64,000 nt of DNA from Streptomyces tardus (GCF_018101125.2 NZ_JAELVF020000001.1:3076665-3140664), one strand, 5' to 3'. Counted from the first letter of the stretch, positions 1 to 8,194 are shown. Notes: a model not told the origin generated them from the sequence alone. Program-made: numbers and translations.

Positions 1-742
1 GCGCCACTCCCTCCTCGTCGAGGGTGAGGCGGATCAGGCCGGCGGAGGGCATCCAGCCGCTCACCGTGGTGGTGATCGAGCCGCCGTCCCTGAGCTGCCA
101 GAACCAGGGCGGCGGGATCGAACGCACGGAGCAGGTGGCGATGACGGCGTCGTACGGTGCGTGCTCCTGGCAGCCCTGGAGCCCGTCGCCGGTGGCGAGC
201 CTCGGGGCGTAGCCGGCCTCGGTGAGCCGCACGGCCGAAAGTGCGGCGAGGCCCGGGTCGTACTCGACGCTGACAACGTTTTCCGCGCCCAGCCGGTGGC
301 TCAGTACCGCGGTCGAGTAGCCCGTCCCGGTTCCCACCTCCAGCACTGTCTCGCCCTCGCGCAGCTCGGCCACCTCAGCGGTGCGCACGACGAGGGAGGG
401 CAGCGTCGCCGAGGACGTCGGGCTGCCGGTGACGGGGCCCTCGGCGTCCGCCGCGTCCAGACCGTCGACCTGGGTGACCCAGGTGGTGTCCCGGTGGGCC
501 ATCCGGAGCCACTCCTGCTCGCCGACCTGCTCGCGCCGGACCGGGCTCCACGCGGTGCCGACCGGCCGGTAGACGGCGCTGCCGAGGAACAGCTCGCGGG
601 GCACGGCCCGTACGGCGTCCAGCCACTCCGGCGCAGGCGCCGGACCGACCCCGGCGACCTCCGCCGCGAGACGGCCGCGCAGCTCCGACGGGCCGGGGCC
701 CTGCTGCGAGGGGCCGGGGCGCTGGGGCGGTTCAGGGTGCAT
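1..742 (-). CDS. tgmC: Methyltransferase of ATP-grasp peptide maturase system (PIMT-like), partial
   Basis: The frame opens at ATG 742 and runs off the left edge, so only about 247 N-terminal residues are present. It is a class I SAM methyltransferase of the protein-L-isoaspartate O-methyltransferase type. The glycine-rich motif EVGTGTGYSTAV lies near residues 135-146, followed by the acidic SVEYD loop and a GDG motif. The start overlaps the 3' end of the ATP-grasp gene by 11 bp, so the two are probably translationally coupled. In this three-gene family the methyltransferase acts on the ATP-grasp-modified peptide. In the characterised members fuscimiditide and amycolimiditide it methylates an Asp that then cyclises to aspartimide. 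The exact modification here is inferred. Family call is strong; the C-terminus is not visible. Confidence 0.88.
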   Translation of the reverse strand, partial: MHPEPPQRPGPSQQGPGPSELRGRLAAEVAGVGPAPAPEWLDAVRAVPRELFLGSAVYRPVGTAWSPVRREQVGEQEWLRMAHRDTTWVTQVDGLDAADAEGPVTGSPTSSATLPSLVVRTAEVAELREGETVLEVGTGTGYSTAVLSHRLGAENVVSVEYDPGLAALSAVRLTEAGYAPRLATGDGLQGCQEHAPYDAVIATCSVRSIPPPWFWQLRDGGSITTTVSGWMPSAGLIRLTLDEEGVA

Positions 743-1703
743 AGGGCTCTCCCGCGTGTTGGAGCCGATCGGCGACCGCTCTGACGATCCTGCGGGTGAT
801 GGGTTCGGGAAACCAGGCGTACTGCCCGTTCGGGTTGCACTCGAACCACCAGGTGCGTCCGTCACGGTCGATGCCGAAGTCGAATGCGCCGAAGGTGAGG
901 CCGAAGACCTTGAGATACCGCTCGATCCGGTGCGCCAGACGTGGCGGAGTGGAGACGAGCGTGTAGCTCAGCTCCTCGTAGTGCCGCCGCCAGTCCAGGC
1001 CGGGCGAGCCGTCGATCCGCACCGAGAAGATCTCGCCCCCCACGGCCGTCACCCGCAGGTGGGCCACCGTGGGCACCTGCTTCTGGAACAGGTGCATCGT
1101 CTGGGCGACCCCGGCATCCAGGTCGGCGGCCTTCACCTCGTCGACCCACACGGTCAGCGCGCCTCGGTCGGTGTCCCGGTACTCGGTGTTGCGCAACGGC
1201 TTGTACACCACAGGGCCGTGCTCCTCGGCGAACTTCCGTGCGGTGGAGAGCACATTGGTCATCAGCGTGGGAGGGACGTCGAAGTCGCACCGGACGGCCG
1301 TCGCCAACTGCGCGGGCTTGTGCTCGGCCTGCTGGTTCTGCCACGGATGGTTGAGGTAGTACGCCCCGGGGAGCGAGCAGAGGATGCCCCCGAGCCCGTA
1401 CCTGGCCTGCTCGCGGCACCAGCGCGCGTCCTGGCCCGTGACCCCCGCCGGGGCGGTGTAGGGGCTCGGGCGTCGCCAGTACACCGATCTGGCTCGGGTC
1501 GGGTCGGTGGACCGGCTGGGCGTGCGCAGCTCCCCGTCCAGGCCCCAGCCGCCGACGACGACGGAGACGGCGACCTCTTCGGGGAAGTCGCCGGGATCGA
1601 GCCGAACCACCGGCACATGGCGTCTGTTGAGCTCCTCCACGACGAGGTCGCAGGTCGCGTCGTCCAGCCGGGAGACGACGATCACGGGCCGACCGCTGGT
1701 CAA
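732..1703 (-). CDS. tgmB: ATP-grasp ribosomal peptide maturase
   Basis: This 323-residue cytoplasmic ligase belongs to the ATP-grasp peptide maturase family, which joins side-chain carboxylates to Ser/Thr hydroxyls or Lys amines in a RiPP core. Visible hallmarks are NHPW followed by AEHKP, the VYKPL nucleotide-binding strand, HLRVTAVGGEIFSVRID, and the Mg/ATP-binding C-terminal motif WWFECNPNGQYAWF. I chose TTG 1703 because an AAGGAG ribosome site sits about 7 nt upstream and the protein then begins TSGRPVIVVSRLDD, typical of this family. The TTG overlaps the precursor stop codon (TTGA), and the 3' end overlaps the methyltransferase start. The three genes therefore form one coupled operon. 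An extended upstream frame without a start signal was discarded. Confidence 0.92.
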   Translation of the reverse strand: MTSGRPVIVVSRLDDATCDLVVEELNRRHVPVVRLDPGDFPEEVAVSVVVGGWGLDGELRTPSRSTDPTRARSVYWRRPSPYTAPAGVTGQDARWCREQARYGLGGILCSLPGAYYLNHPWQNQQAEHKPAQLATAVRCDFDVPPTLMTNVLSTARKFAEEHGPVVYKPLRNTEYRDTDRGALTVWVDEVKAADLDAGVAQTMHLFQKQVPTVAHLRVTAVGGEIFSVRIDGSPGLDWRRHYEELSYTLVSTPPRLAHRIERYLKVFGLTFGAFDFGIDRDGRTWWFECNPNGQYAWFPEPITRRIVRAVADRLQHAGEPYAP

Positions 1704-1948
1704 TCGCTGTCTCCTTCCTGGTCGCTTCCCTCGTCGGTGGTGCCGTCGAGGCTGGTCCTGGTGCTCGTCTCCTTGCTGGTCTGCGAGCGCCTGTGCCGGT
1801 CCATCGTGGGGACCCGGACGCCGTCCGGGTCGACCCATCGGGCGGTCTGGGTGGCGTGGTCCAGGACTAACCCGGCGGCGGGCGCGGCGATCACGCTCGG
1901 GTACGGGCGCATGCGGCTGGTTCCCCAGGGTGCCGGTGTCGTGTCCAT
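1700..1948 (-). CDS. tgmA: ATP-grasp-modified RiPP precursor peptide
   Basis: An 82-residue precursor with an AGGAGG site (1954-1959) five bases before ATG 1948. The N-terminal leader carries PWGTSRMRPYP near residues 7-17, the recognition motif of ATP-grasp target RiPPs in actinomycetes. The C-terminal ~25 residues are almost wholly Ser, Thr, Asp, Glu and Gly and contain LDGTTDEG. The acceptor hydroxyls (TSLDGTT) and donor acids (DEGSDQEGD) are what a graspetide core requires. The Asp-Gly pair is the preferred site for aspartimide formation by the partner methyltransferase. No cleavage site or protease gene is evident here. Product structure and activity are unknown. Crosslink positions are inferred from composition only. 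Confidence 0.9.
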   Translation of the reverse strand: MDTTPAPWGTSRMRPYPSVIAAPAAGLVLDHATQTARWVDPDGVRVPTMDRHRRSQTSKETSTRTSLDGTTDEGSDQEGDSD

Positions 1949-2416
1949 GAATGCCTCCTGTGATTCCTCAACAGTTTGTTATCGCCTGCGCACTTTGGGT
2001 AGTTGCAATTCGGTCGCTTGCCGGTCGAATGCGCCGAGATCGGGGGCGCATTGCCGGCCCGGGGCGCTCGATGCGCGCGCCGCGGGGCGCTCCGAGCAGG
2101 GGTGCGAACGAGGCGGCTCCGCGGCAGTGCCCGCGGGGCCCGTACGGCGGGCGCTGCCGTCGGCCTCCCCGCGGGCGCGGCGGTCACTCGGCGGCGGGGC
2201 GGCAGGCGGTACGGCTGTGAGGTGGGACGATTTCGCTGCCGGAAGAGGAATCCTCTGCGCGAAATCGGTGAGGAGACTTGTCCCGCGGCCCCGGCCGCGG
2301 AGAGTGGGAACGCCGGTCCGAACCCGGCTGCGACAGCCCCGACCCCACAACGGGACAGCCGTACCCCCGTGCCGCGACAGAACCACCCGCCCCCACACCG
2401 TCCGAGGATGAGCACC
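1949..2416. other. Spacer between divergent RiPP operon and methyltransferase gene
   Basis: This stretch holds the leader and promoter of the RiPP operon (minus strand) and the upstream region of the next plus-strand gene. Reading minus, TTGCAA and GATAAC lie about 19 bp apart just upstream of the precursor, a weak sigma70-like pair. From 2040 to 2330 the sequence is GC-rich with no convincing gene on either strand; long open frames across it lack coding character and start signals. Confidence 0.4.
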
Positions 2417-3229
2417 GTGTACCACCAGCCTTCCGCCCCGAACGTCGCCGACAACCCGGCCGCATGGGACGTGGCGCGCTACGACAGCCAGTTCGGTTTC
2501 GTCGCCGCGCTCGGTACGGCCGTGGTGGACCTTCTCGATCCACAGCCCGGTGAGCATGTGCTCGATCTCGGCTGCGGCAGCGGGCATCTCACCGCGCTGA
2601 TCGCCGAGCGCGGCGCCACCGTGACCGCCGTGGACGGCGATCCGGCCATGGTCGCGGCTGCCACCGCTCGCCTCGGCCAGCCCGTACAGCTCGCCGACGG
2701 GCACGATTTCACCGTCTCCGAGCCGGTGGACGCCGTCTTCTCCAACGCCGCGCTGCACTGGATGACCCGCCCGGCGGAGGTGCTGGCCTCCGTGCGCGGG
2801 GCGCTGCGGCCCGGTGGCCGCTTCGCCGGCGAGATGGGCGGCGCCCGCAACATCGCCGCGATCGTCGACGCCGTGCGTGCCGCGCTCGCCGAGCACGAAC
2901 TCGCGGAGGGGATGCGGGTGCCGTGGTACTTCCCGACCCCGGCCGAGTACGCGACGCTGCTGGAGCGCCAGGGCTTCACCGTCGACAGCGTCGAGTACTT
3001 CGCGCGGCCCACCGAACTCAGCGCCTGCTCGGAGGGGCTGGCCGACTGGGTGCTGATGTTCGGCTCCGCGCTGATCGGCCACGTTCCCGAGGAGCTCAGG
3101 GCGACCGTGCTGACCAGGGTGGGGGAGCTGGCCGCGCCCACTCTGCGGCGCGAGGGCATCTGGTACGCCGACTACCGGCGGCTGCGGTTCCGCGCACATG
3201 TGGAGCCCGAGGAGTCCGCACCCCTGTGA
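2417..3229 (+). CDS. Class I SAM-dependent methyltransferase
   Basis: About 270 residues with a clear Rossmann methyltransferase core: VLDLGCGSGHLTALIAERGA (motif I), VTAVDGD (acidic loop), VFSNAALHWM (motif IV) and LRPGGRFAGEMGG. It resembles the trans-aconitate methyltransferase/UbiE-like group; the substrate cannot be read from sequence. GTG 2417 is preferred because GAGGA (2404-2408) lies 8 bases upstream. An in-frame ATG at 2408 overlaps that site and would have no ribosome site of its own. The gene is divergent from the RiPP operon. I have no evidence that it modifies the peptide. A strong hairpin terminator follows. Confidence 0.8.
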   Translation: MYHQPSAPNVADNPAAWDVARYDSQFGFVAALGTAVVDLLDPQPGEHVLDLGCGSGHLTALIAERGATVTAVDGDPAMVAAATARLGQPVQLADGHDFTVSEPVDAVFSNAALHWMTRPAEVLASVRGALRPGGRFAGEMGGARNIAAIVDAVRAALAEHELAEGMRVPWYFPTPAEYATLLERQGFTVDSVEYFARPTELSACSEGLADWVLMFGSALIGHVPEELRATVLTRVGELAAPTLRREGIWYADYRRLRFRAHVEPEESAPL

Positions 3230-3248
3230 GGTCGTCCCGCTGAGCTCT

Positions 3249-3283
3249 CGGCGTCGGCCCCGGCCAGTCCGGGGCCGACGCCG
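3249..3283 (+). terminator. Hairpin terminator after methyltransferase gene
   Basis: A perfect 15-bp GC stem, CGGCGTCGGCCCCGG and its exact complement, encloses a 5-nt loop (CCAGT) about 20 bp after the methyltransferase stop. No long U-tract follows, as is usual for Streptomyces terminators. Confidence 0.75.
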
Positions 3284-3547
3284 TTGCGTGGGACGGGAGT
3301 TCGGGGCGGAGTCCGATCATGTGCGGTCCGTCGAACGGGTGTTGGGCGGCGAAAGACGTCAACTGCTGTTGTCGCAAAGCCGGTTGAGAGCATGAGCGGT
3401 GCTGCGGTTGGTGACATCGGTCATGCGCCGCTCGGGGCGGTTCGGTGCTTTACTCACGCCTCTGCGCGCCGGTAACGGCGGCGGTCCTTCCGCCCGGCCG
3501 TGGGTGTTCCACCTCTGTCCCCGCAGCTCCCCCCCCCCACAGGAGGC

Positions 3548-4294
3548 ATGGTGCGTTCCGAGCTTCTCACCCGTATCGGTTCGGTGGCCGCCCTGGTGGC
3601 CGGCTCGGTGCTGCTGACCGCCCCCGGCGGCCAGGCGCTCGACGCGACGAAGACCGGGTCGGCGAAATCCGATTCGGGCTCGCCGCAGACCCGCTCCGTG
3701 TCGCCGCAGGCCACGGACCCCGTCAACGTCTACTCCCCGATCCAGGGCGCCTCGACCTGGAACCGCTTCGGGCTCAGCGACCCCTCCGACCACCACACGG
3801 TCTTCTCCAACTGGGGCCACCAGAACGACTGGTCGGTGGACATCTACCAGAACCCGGGCGCCACCGTGGTCTCCCCGTTCGGCACCAAGACCGCTTCCGG
3901 AGCGCCGGTCTCGACGACCGTCGTCACCGTCCGCGCGGGCTGCGCCACCGGGAACCTGGCCGACGGCGGCTGGCTCATCGGGCTGGAGGCGCGCAACGAC
4001 AGCACCGGCGAGGTGATCGGCCGCGCCGACGTGATGCACGTGGACAACAAGGCGGGCGGCATCGAGGTCGGCGCCTCCGTCGGCCCCTGGACGCCGCTCG
4101 GCACCACCGGACGGTTCCGCTACTCCAGCTGCTACCAGGTGAACGGCGACACGGGCGCCCACATCCACCTGGAGGTCATCAACAAGACCCGCTACTCCTG
4201 CTACATCGCGCGCGGCGCGGGTACGGACATCGGCGACGAGACGGCGGTCGGCATGGCCGGCACCCAGAACACCGGCCAGCGCCAGGCCTGTTGA
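3548..4294 (+). CDS. Secreted M23-like (LytM-fold) protein
   Basis: A 248-residue exported protein. The N-terminus has basic residues, a hydrophobic stretch (IGSVAALVAGSVLLTA) and an A-x-A-like end near QALDA. The mature part has features of M23/LytM cell-wall peptidases: a WSVDIY segment, SPFGTKT (where V.SPFDG occurs in the family), DVMHVDNK, and a terminal AHIHLEV that supplies an H-x-H metal motif. Two Cys pairs could form disulfides. AGGAGG (3541-3546) is only 1 base before ATG 3548 but 4 bases before GTG 3551, so GTG 3551 may be the true start. It lies upstream of another secreted enzyme. Metallopeptidase activity is inferred; the first zinc-ligand region is not canonical. Confidence 0.6.
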   Translation: MVRSELLTRIGSVAALVAGSVLLTAPGGQALDATKTGSAKSDSGSPQTRSVSPQATDPVNVYSPIQGASTWNRFGLSDPSDHHTVFSNWGHQNDWSVDIYQNPGATVVSPFGTKTASGAPVSTTVVTVRAGCATGNLADGGWLIGLEARNDSTGEVIGRADVMHVDNKAGGIEVGASVGPWTPLGTTGRFRYSSCYQVNGDTGAHIHLEVINKTRYSCYIARGAGTDIGDETAVGMAGTQNTGQRQAC

Positions 4295-4300
4295 CGCGTC

Positions 4301-4330
4301 GGCGCCCGGCCCGCAGACGGGCCGGGCGCC
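4301..4330 (+). terminator. Hairpin terminator after M23-like gene
   Basis: A perfect 12-bp stem, GGCGCCCGGCCC, six-base loop GCAGAC, then the exact complement, begins 6 bp after the stop codon. Its last three bases belong to the copied spacer segment that starts at 4328. Confidence 0.75.
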
Positions 4331-4412
4331 GCCCGCCTTGTTGTCCACGTGCATCACGTCGGCGCGGCCGAGAACGTCAAGGAGGCCGACGAGGCCGTCG
4401 ACCGGCTGGGCG
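4328..4412. repeat. Spacer made of an inverted copy plus a direct copy of the flanking genes
   Basis: Positions 4328-4371 are an exact 44-base reverse complement of 4017-4060, inside the M23-like gene. Positions 4362-4412 are an exact 51-base copy of 5081-5131, inside the nuclease-like gene. The two copies share ten bases, GCGCGGCCGA (4362-4371), present in both donors. The spacer thus looks like a product of template switching at a microhomology. It lies immediately before the ribosome site of the downstream gene. Confidence 0.9.
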
Positions 4413-4431
4413 AACCCGCGAAGGAGTCACC

Positions 4432-5406
4432 GTGTCCCGAACCCGCCGCGCCCCGCTGCGTGGAGCACTCGCCGCCCTGGCCCTGCTCGCCGTGTCCGTG
4501 TCCGTGTCCGCGTCCGCGTACGGAGCCGGGGCCGGAGCCGCCGGTACGGCAGCGGCGGGGGAGGCGTCGGCAGCCGATCCGCTGGTCGTCTGGAACAACA
4601 ACATCGAGAACATGCTGCCGGTCGACTGCTCCGACGACTACGACTTCGAGCGGCTGCTCACCCACCTCGCGAAGCAGTCGGCGGCGCCCGACATCTTCAC
4701 CGTCCAACAGATCTCCGACCAGGGGCAGTTGGACGAGCTGACCGCCCGTCTGACGGCCGATCTGCCGGGCACCTACGAGGGTGTCATCGCGATCCCCGAG
4801 CCCGGCTCGATGGGCCGCACTAGCCCCTGCGGCAAGCTGAAGAACCAGCAGACCAACGCGGTCGTCTACCGCACCGAGCGGCTGACGCTCAAGGACGAGA
4901 CCCGCTGGCGCTCCGACGCCCCCACCGGCGGTACGGGCCCCTGCCGCAATCTGACGCCCACCGAGACCAGTCAGGACCGGGTCCACAACGTGGGCGTACT
5001 GCTGCACGACAGCGTCGCCGGCAAGGAGGTCGCGGTGGCCTCGATCCACTGGCCGACCGGCACCTGGAACGGTCCCGACTGCGCGGCCGAGAACGTCAAG
5101 GAGGCCGACGAGGCCGTCGACCGGCTGGGCGGCGACCTACGGATCGTCGCCGGCGACGCCAACGCGAAGACGAGCGCGGCCGGTTGGTGGCAGGAGGGGT
5201 ACGACCGCGGCTTTCGGGACCCGATCGCGCAGCTGTGCGGCGGACCGGTGTGCCCGCCCGAGCACCACACGACCGCCAACAACCGGATCGACTACATCCT
5301 CGCCAAGGGTGGCAGCGGTTTCAGCAGGGCGGCGACCGTCACGGAGGACGTGACCGGGGGCGCGTACTCGGAGCACCGGGCGGTCACCGCGCAGGTGGCG
5401 TACTGA
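4432..5406 (+). CDS. Secreted endonuclease/exonuclease/phosphatase-fold protein
   Basis: A 324-residue exported protein. GTG 4432 follows AAGGAG (4421-4426) by 5 bases. The signal peptide has an arginine-rich start (VSRTRRAPLRG), a hydrophobic core with a GTGTCC-repeat-encoded SVSVSASA run, and an Ala-rich end. The mature domain fits the Mg-dependent EEP superfamily: WNNNIENML near the start, QQISDQ (position of the metal-binding Glu), VASIHWP, RIVAGDANAK (D-x-N) and the terminal YSEHRAVTAQ, with the catalytic His-Arg pattern. The substrate could be extracellular DNA, RNA or a phosphoester; sequence does not decide. A second, unrelated copy of this fold is encoded at 38364. Confidence 0.78.
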   Translation: MSRTRRAPLRGALAALALLAVSVSVSASAYGAGAGAAGTAAAGEASAADPLVVWNNNIENMLPVDCSDDYDFERLLTHLAKQSAAPDIFTVQQISDQGQLDELTARLTADLPGTYEGVIAIPEPGSMGRTSPCGKLKNQQTNAVVYRTERLTLKDETRWRSDAPTGGTGPCRNLTPTETSQDRVHNVGVLLHDSVAGKEVAVASIHWPTGTWNGPDCAAENVKEADEAVDRLGGDLRIVAGDANAKTSAAGWWQEGYDRGFRDPIAQLCGGPVCPPEHHTTANNRIDYILAKGGSGFSRAATVTEDVTGGAYSEHRAVTAQVAY

Positions 5407-5672
5407 CGCACCGAGCGCGGGTGGCGCGTGCGGTTCCCGGGCCGGACAGTCCGCGGTCGGCCGGTCGGCCGGCCGGTCGCCCGGACGGTCCACCGCTGCC
5501 GGGCCCGCCGGTGCCGGGGGCGGGCCGTCCGGGCACGTCGGGTGCGTCCGGGCCGGATCGGGTTGGCTGAGAGTACGGCGAGCGTTTACCGCCGCGCTGC
5601 CTGTACGTACCGGCTGTGCGAACGCGGTGTTTACCGTTCCGGGTATTCCTCGACCCGGTGACTGGATTCCAC

Positions 5673-6644
5673 GTGCCCAAACTCTCTGTGATCGTTCCTT
5701 GCCGCAACGTGCAGGACTTCGCGCCCGACATGCTGCGTTCGCTCGCGCGCAACGCAGGAGCGGAGAAGGAGTTCCTGCTGGTCGATGACTGTTCGACGGA
5801 CGCGACCTCGGAAATTCTGCGTCAGGCCGCCGACGAGCTGCCCGGCGCGAAGCTGCTGCGGCACGAGACCAACAGAGGCATCTCCCAGGCGCGCAACACC
5901 GGCCTGGAGCACGCGCGCGGTGACTACGTCACCTTCCTGGACGGCGACGACTGGTACGCCCCCGGCTACCTGGACGAGTTGACCGCCGCCATCGAGCGGC
6001 TGGACTGCGACTTCGTCCGCACCGACCATGTCCAGGCGACCGGGAGGGAGCGGGTCGTGCGCCGTGCTCCGGCCCGCCGTCGCGGCGTGGTGCTCGACCC
6101 GCGCGACGGTATCGCCCCGGCCGAGATGGCGACGATGGTCGACTACCCCTTCGTGTGGGCGGCGGTCTACCGGCGCTCGGTGCTGGAGGAGCTGGACCTG
6201 CGTTTCGAGGCGCCGCTGCGCACGGCCGAGGACCGGGTCTTCATCTGGAAGCTCTATCTGCGCGCGGCCAGTTGCGCGACGGTCGGACTGCACGGGGTCT
6301 TCTACCGCCGCGGTGTGACGACCTCGCTCACCCAGATCAAGGACGCCCGCCAGCTGGACTTCATCCCGGCGCACGACCTCATCCTCGACGAGGTCTGCGC
6401 ACACCCCGACGCCGCCCGCTTCCTGCCGAAGATCGTGCGCACCTACTGCGCGATGATCGCCTTCCACGCGGGCAACGCGCACGAGTACGAGGCGACGGCG
6501 GCGAAGCGTCTGCGACGAGAGGCGGCAGCCGCGCTGCGCCGGATGCCGCAGGACGTACTCCGTTCCACACTGCGCGAGTTGAACCCCGAGCGGCGCGGCG
6601 TGCTCCGCAGTCTGCTCGGCTCGGCCCGGAAGGCGGCGGCGTGA
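5673..6644 (+). CDS. Family 2 glycosyltransferase
   Basis: About 323 residues beginning PKLSVIVPCRNVQDF, the canonical GT-A/GT2 N-terminus. LLVDDCSTD (nucleotide-sugar binding), FLDGDDWYAPGYL (the DxD metal motif) and AEDRVFIWKLYLRA (the acidic base region) follow. It transfers a sugar from an activated donor to a growing polymer on the cytoplasmic side. GTG 5673 gives the standard N-terminus; GTG 5658 is an alternative, and neither has a strong ribosome site. Its stop overlaps the start of the polysialyltransferase-family gene (GTGA), so they are co-translated and probably act on the same polymer. I infer a cell-wall or capsular glycan (teichoic/teichulosonic type). Confidence 0.82.
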   Translation: MPKLSVIVPCRNVQDFAPDMLRSLARNAGAEKEFLLVDDCSTDATSEILRQAADELPGAKLLRHETNRGISQARNTGLEHARGDYVTFLDGDDWYAPGYLDELTAAIERLDCDFVRTDHVQATGRERVVRRAPARRRGVVLDPRDGIAPAEMATMVDYPFVWAAVYRRSVLEELDLRFEAPLRTAEDRVFIWKLYLRAASCATVGLHGVFYRRGVTTSLTQIKDARQLDFIPAHDLILDEVCAHPDAARFLPKIVRTYCAMIAFHAGNAHEYEATAAKRLRREAAAALRRMPQDVLRSTLRELNPERRGVLRSLLGSARKAAA

Positions 6645-8194
6645 CCGGCGAACGGGCGAGCGACGCGGGCGCGGAAAGCGACGCGGGCGGCGTGAACGGC
6701 ACGGGCGGCGCGAGCCACGCGAACGGCGCGGACGGCGCGGACGGCGCGGACGAGGAGCGGAACGGCATGGCGGCGACGGCGCAACAGGCGGACAGCGAAC
6801 GGACGTTGGTCTTCGAGGTCTCCACGCTGTACGGGCTGGCGACGCTCTCCGCCGCACTGGACGCCGGCCGGTTCGGCAGCCGCGAGGGCACCCGGCGCAT
6901 CCTGCTGACCTCGCACAACGCGTCCGTGCCCGAGACCGCGACCCGACTGCCGGAGACGGCCGGCTGGCGCACCCTCGCCGCCCGCTTCGACACGGTCGTG
7001 GACTGGAACGAGACCATCGCACCGCTGCACCCCTCGGCCTGGGCGCCGTCCGAACGCGAACTACCGCTGCTCCAGCGGCTGTTGAGCGACCGCTGGGGCG
7101 TACGCGGCCGGCTGACGCTGGTCGTCGAGTCGGTGCACGCCGCGCCCGCCGCCTCGCTCGCCTCGATCTTCGCCGAGGCGGACATCGAGGTGTACGCGGA
7201 CGGGCTGATGAGCTACGGGCCCACCCGCGAGAAGCTGCGCCAGGCCACCGCCAGCCGGGTGCAGCGGCTGCTCCACCTCGACCTGGTCCCCGGGCTGGTG
7301 CCGCTGCTGCTCTCGGAGTACCAGGTGCCCGCCGAGCCGGTCCCGGACACGGCGTTCCGCGCGGTGCTGGACGAGATCAGCCAGGTCGCGGCGGGCGCGG
7401 AGAACGCGGCCGACGTCCTGGACGCCACCGCCCGCCGCGCCACCGCCGTACTGCTCGGGCAGTACCTGGCCGCGCTCAACCTGCTCACCGCACGTGAGGA
7501 GGAGCAGCAGCACATCCGGATGCTGAACGGTGTCGCAGCCGCCGGCCACCGCACCGTGCTCTTCAAACCGCACCCGACCGCGCCCGCGAGCTACTCGCGT
7601 TCGCTGGCCGAAGCCGCCGCCGCGGCCGACGTCGAGCTGGTGGTGCTGGACGCGCCCATGCTCGCGGAGACGGTGTTCGACCGGGTGCGACCGGAGTTGG
7701 TGGTCGGCTGCTTCTCCACCGCGATGTTCACCGCCTCGACGTACTACGGCATCCCGGTGGCCCGGGTCGGCACCGACCAGCTGCTCGAGCGGCTGACGCC
7801 CTACCAGAACAGCAACCGCGTACCGGTGACGCTCGTCGACTGGCTGGTGCCCGAGCTCTCCGGCGAAGGGCCCGGCGCGCAGGGGCAGTTGGTGCGCGAG
7901 CGGACCGACGGGACGACCTCGGCGCTGGTACGGGCGGTCGGCTACTGCATGCAGGCCAAGCTCTACCCCTCGCTGAGGGCCGACACCGCTCGGTGGCTCT
8001 CCGCGGAGCTGGGCCCGCGCACGGCGCGCTACTTCAAGAAGCGCCGGCTGACCGCGCTGGAACTGCCCGGCGGGATGGCACCGCCCGGCGTCGTCGGACA
8101 GCTGCGACGGGTGCCGGGCAGCTCGTATGCGCTGCGGATGCTGCGCAGGGCCAAGCGCGGACTCACCGCCCGCCGTGCCGCCACCGGCCGCTGA
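6641..8194 (+). CDS. Polysialyltransferase-family glycosyltransferase
   Basis: A 517-residue protein resembling the alpha-2,8-polysialyltransferase family (GT-B type enzymes acting on sialic-acid-like residues). Supporting segments are LVFEVSTLYGLATLSAAL near the start, a central VVESVHAAP, IEVYADGLMSYGP, TVLFKPHPTAP (HP motif) and ELVVGCFSTAMFTASTYYG (the S/T-rich CMP-binding region). The first ~45 residues are a low-complexity Gly-Ala-Asp linker. GTG 6641 overlaps the upstream stop by four bases; ATG 6767 is a possible shorter start. Streptomyces walls can carry Kdn-type polyacids, and an enzyme of this sort would suit that job. The exact sugar is not deducible. Confidence 0.75.
   Translation: MTGERASDAGAESDAGGVNGTGGASHANGADGADGADEERNGMAATAQQADSERTLVFEVSTLYGLATLSAALDAGRFGSREGTRRILLTSHNASVPETATRLPETAGWRTLAARFDTVVDWNETIAPLHPSAWAPSERELPLLQRLLSDRWGVRGRLTLVVESVHAAPAASLASIFAEADIEVYADGLMSYGPTREKLRQATASRVQRLLHLDLVPGLVPLLLSEYQVPAEPVPDTAFRAVLDEISQVAAGAENAADVLDATARRATAVLLGQYLAALNLLTAREEEQQHIRMLNGVAAAGHRTVLFKPHPTAPASYSRSLAEAAAAADVELVVLDAPMLAETVFDRVRPELVVGCFSTAMFTASTYYGIPVARVGTDQLLERLTPYQNSNRVPVTLVDWLVPELSGEGPGAQGQLVRERTDGTTSALVRAVGYCMQAKLYPSLRADTARWLSAELGPRTARYFKKRRLTALELPGGMAPPGVVGQLRRVPGSSYALRMLRRAKRGLTARRAATGR

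Noticed and set aside
2040..2330. Coding extension upstream of the methyltransferase gene
   Set aside because: The open frame continues upstream but has antisense-like composition and no ribosome site; the family start fits near 2417.
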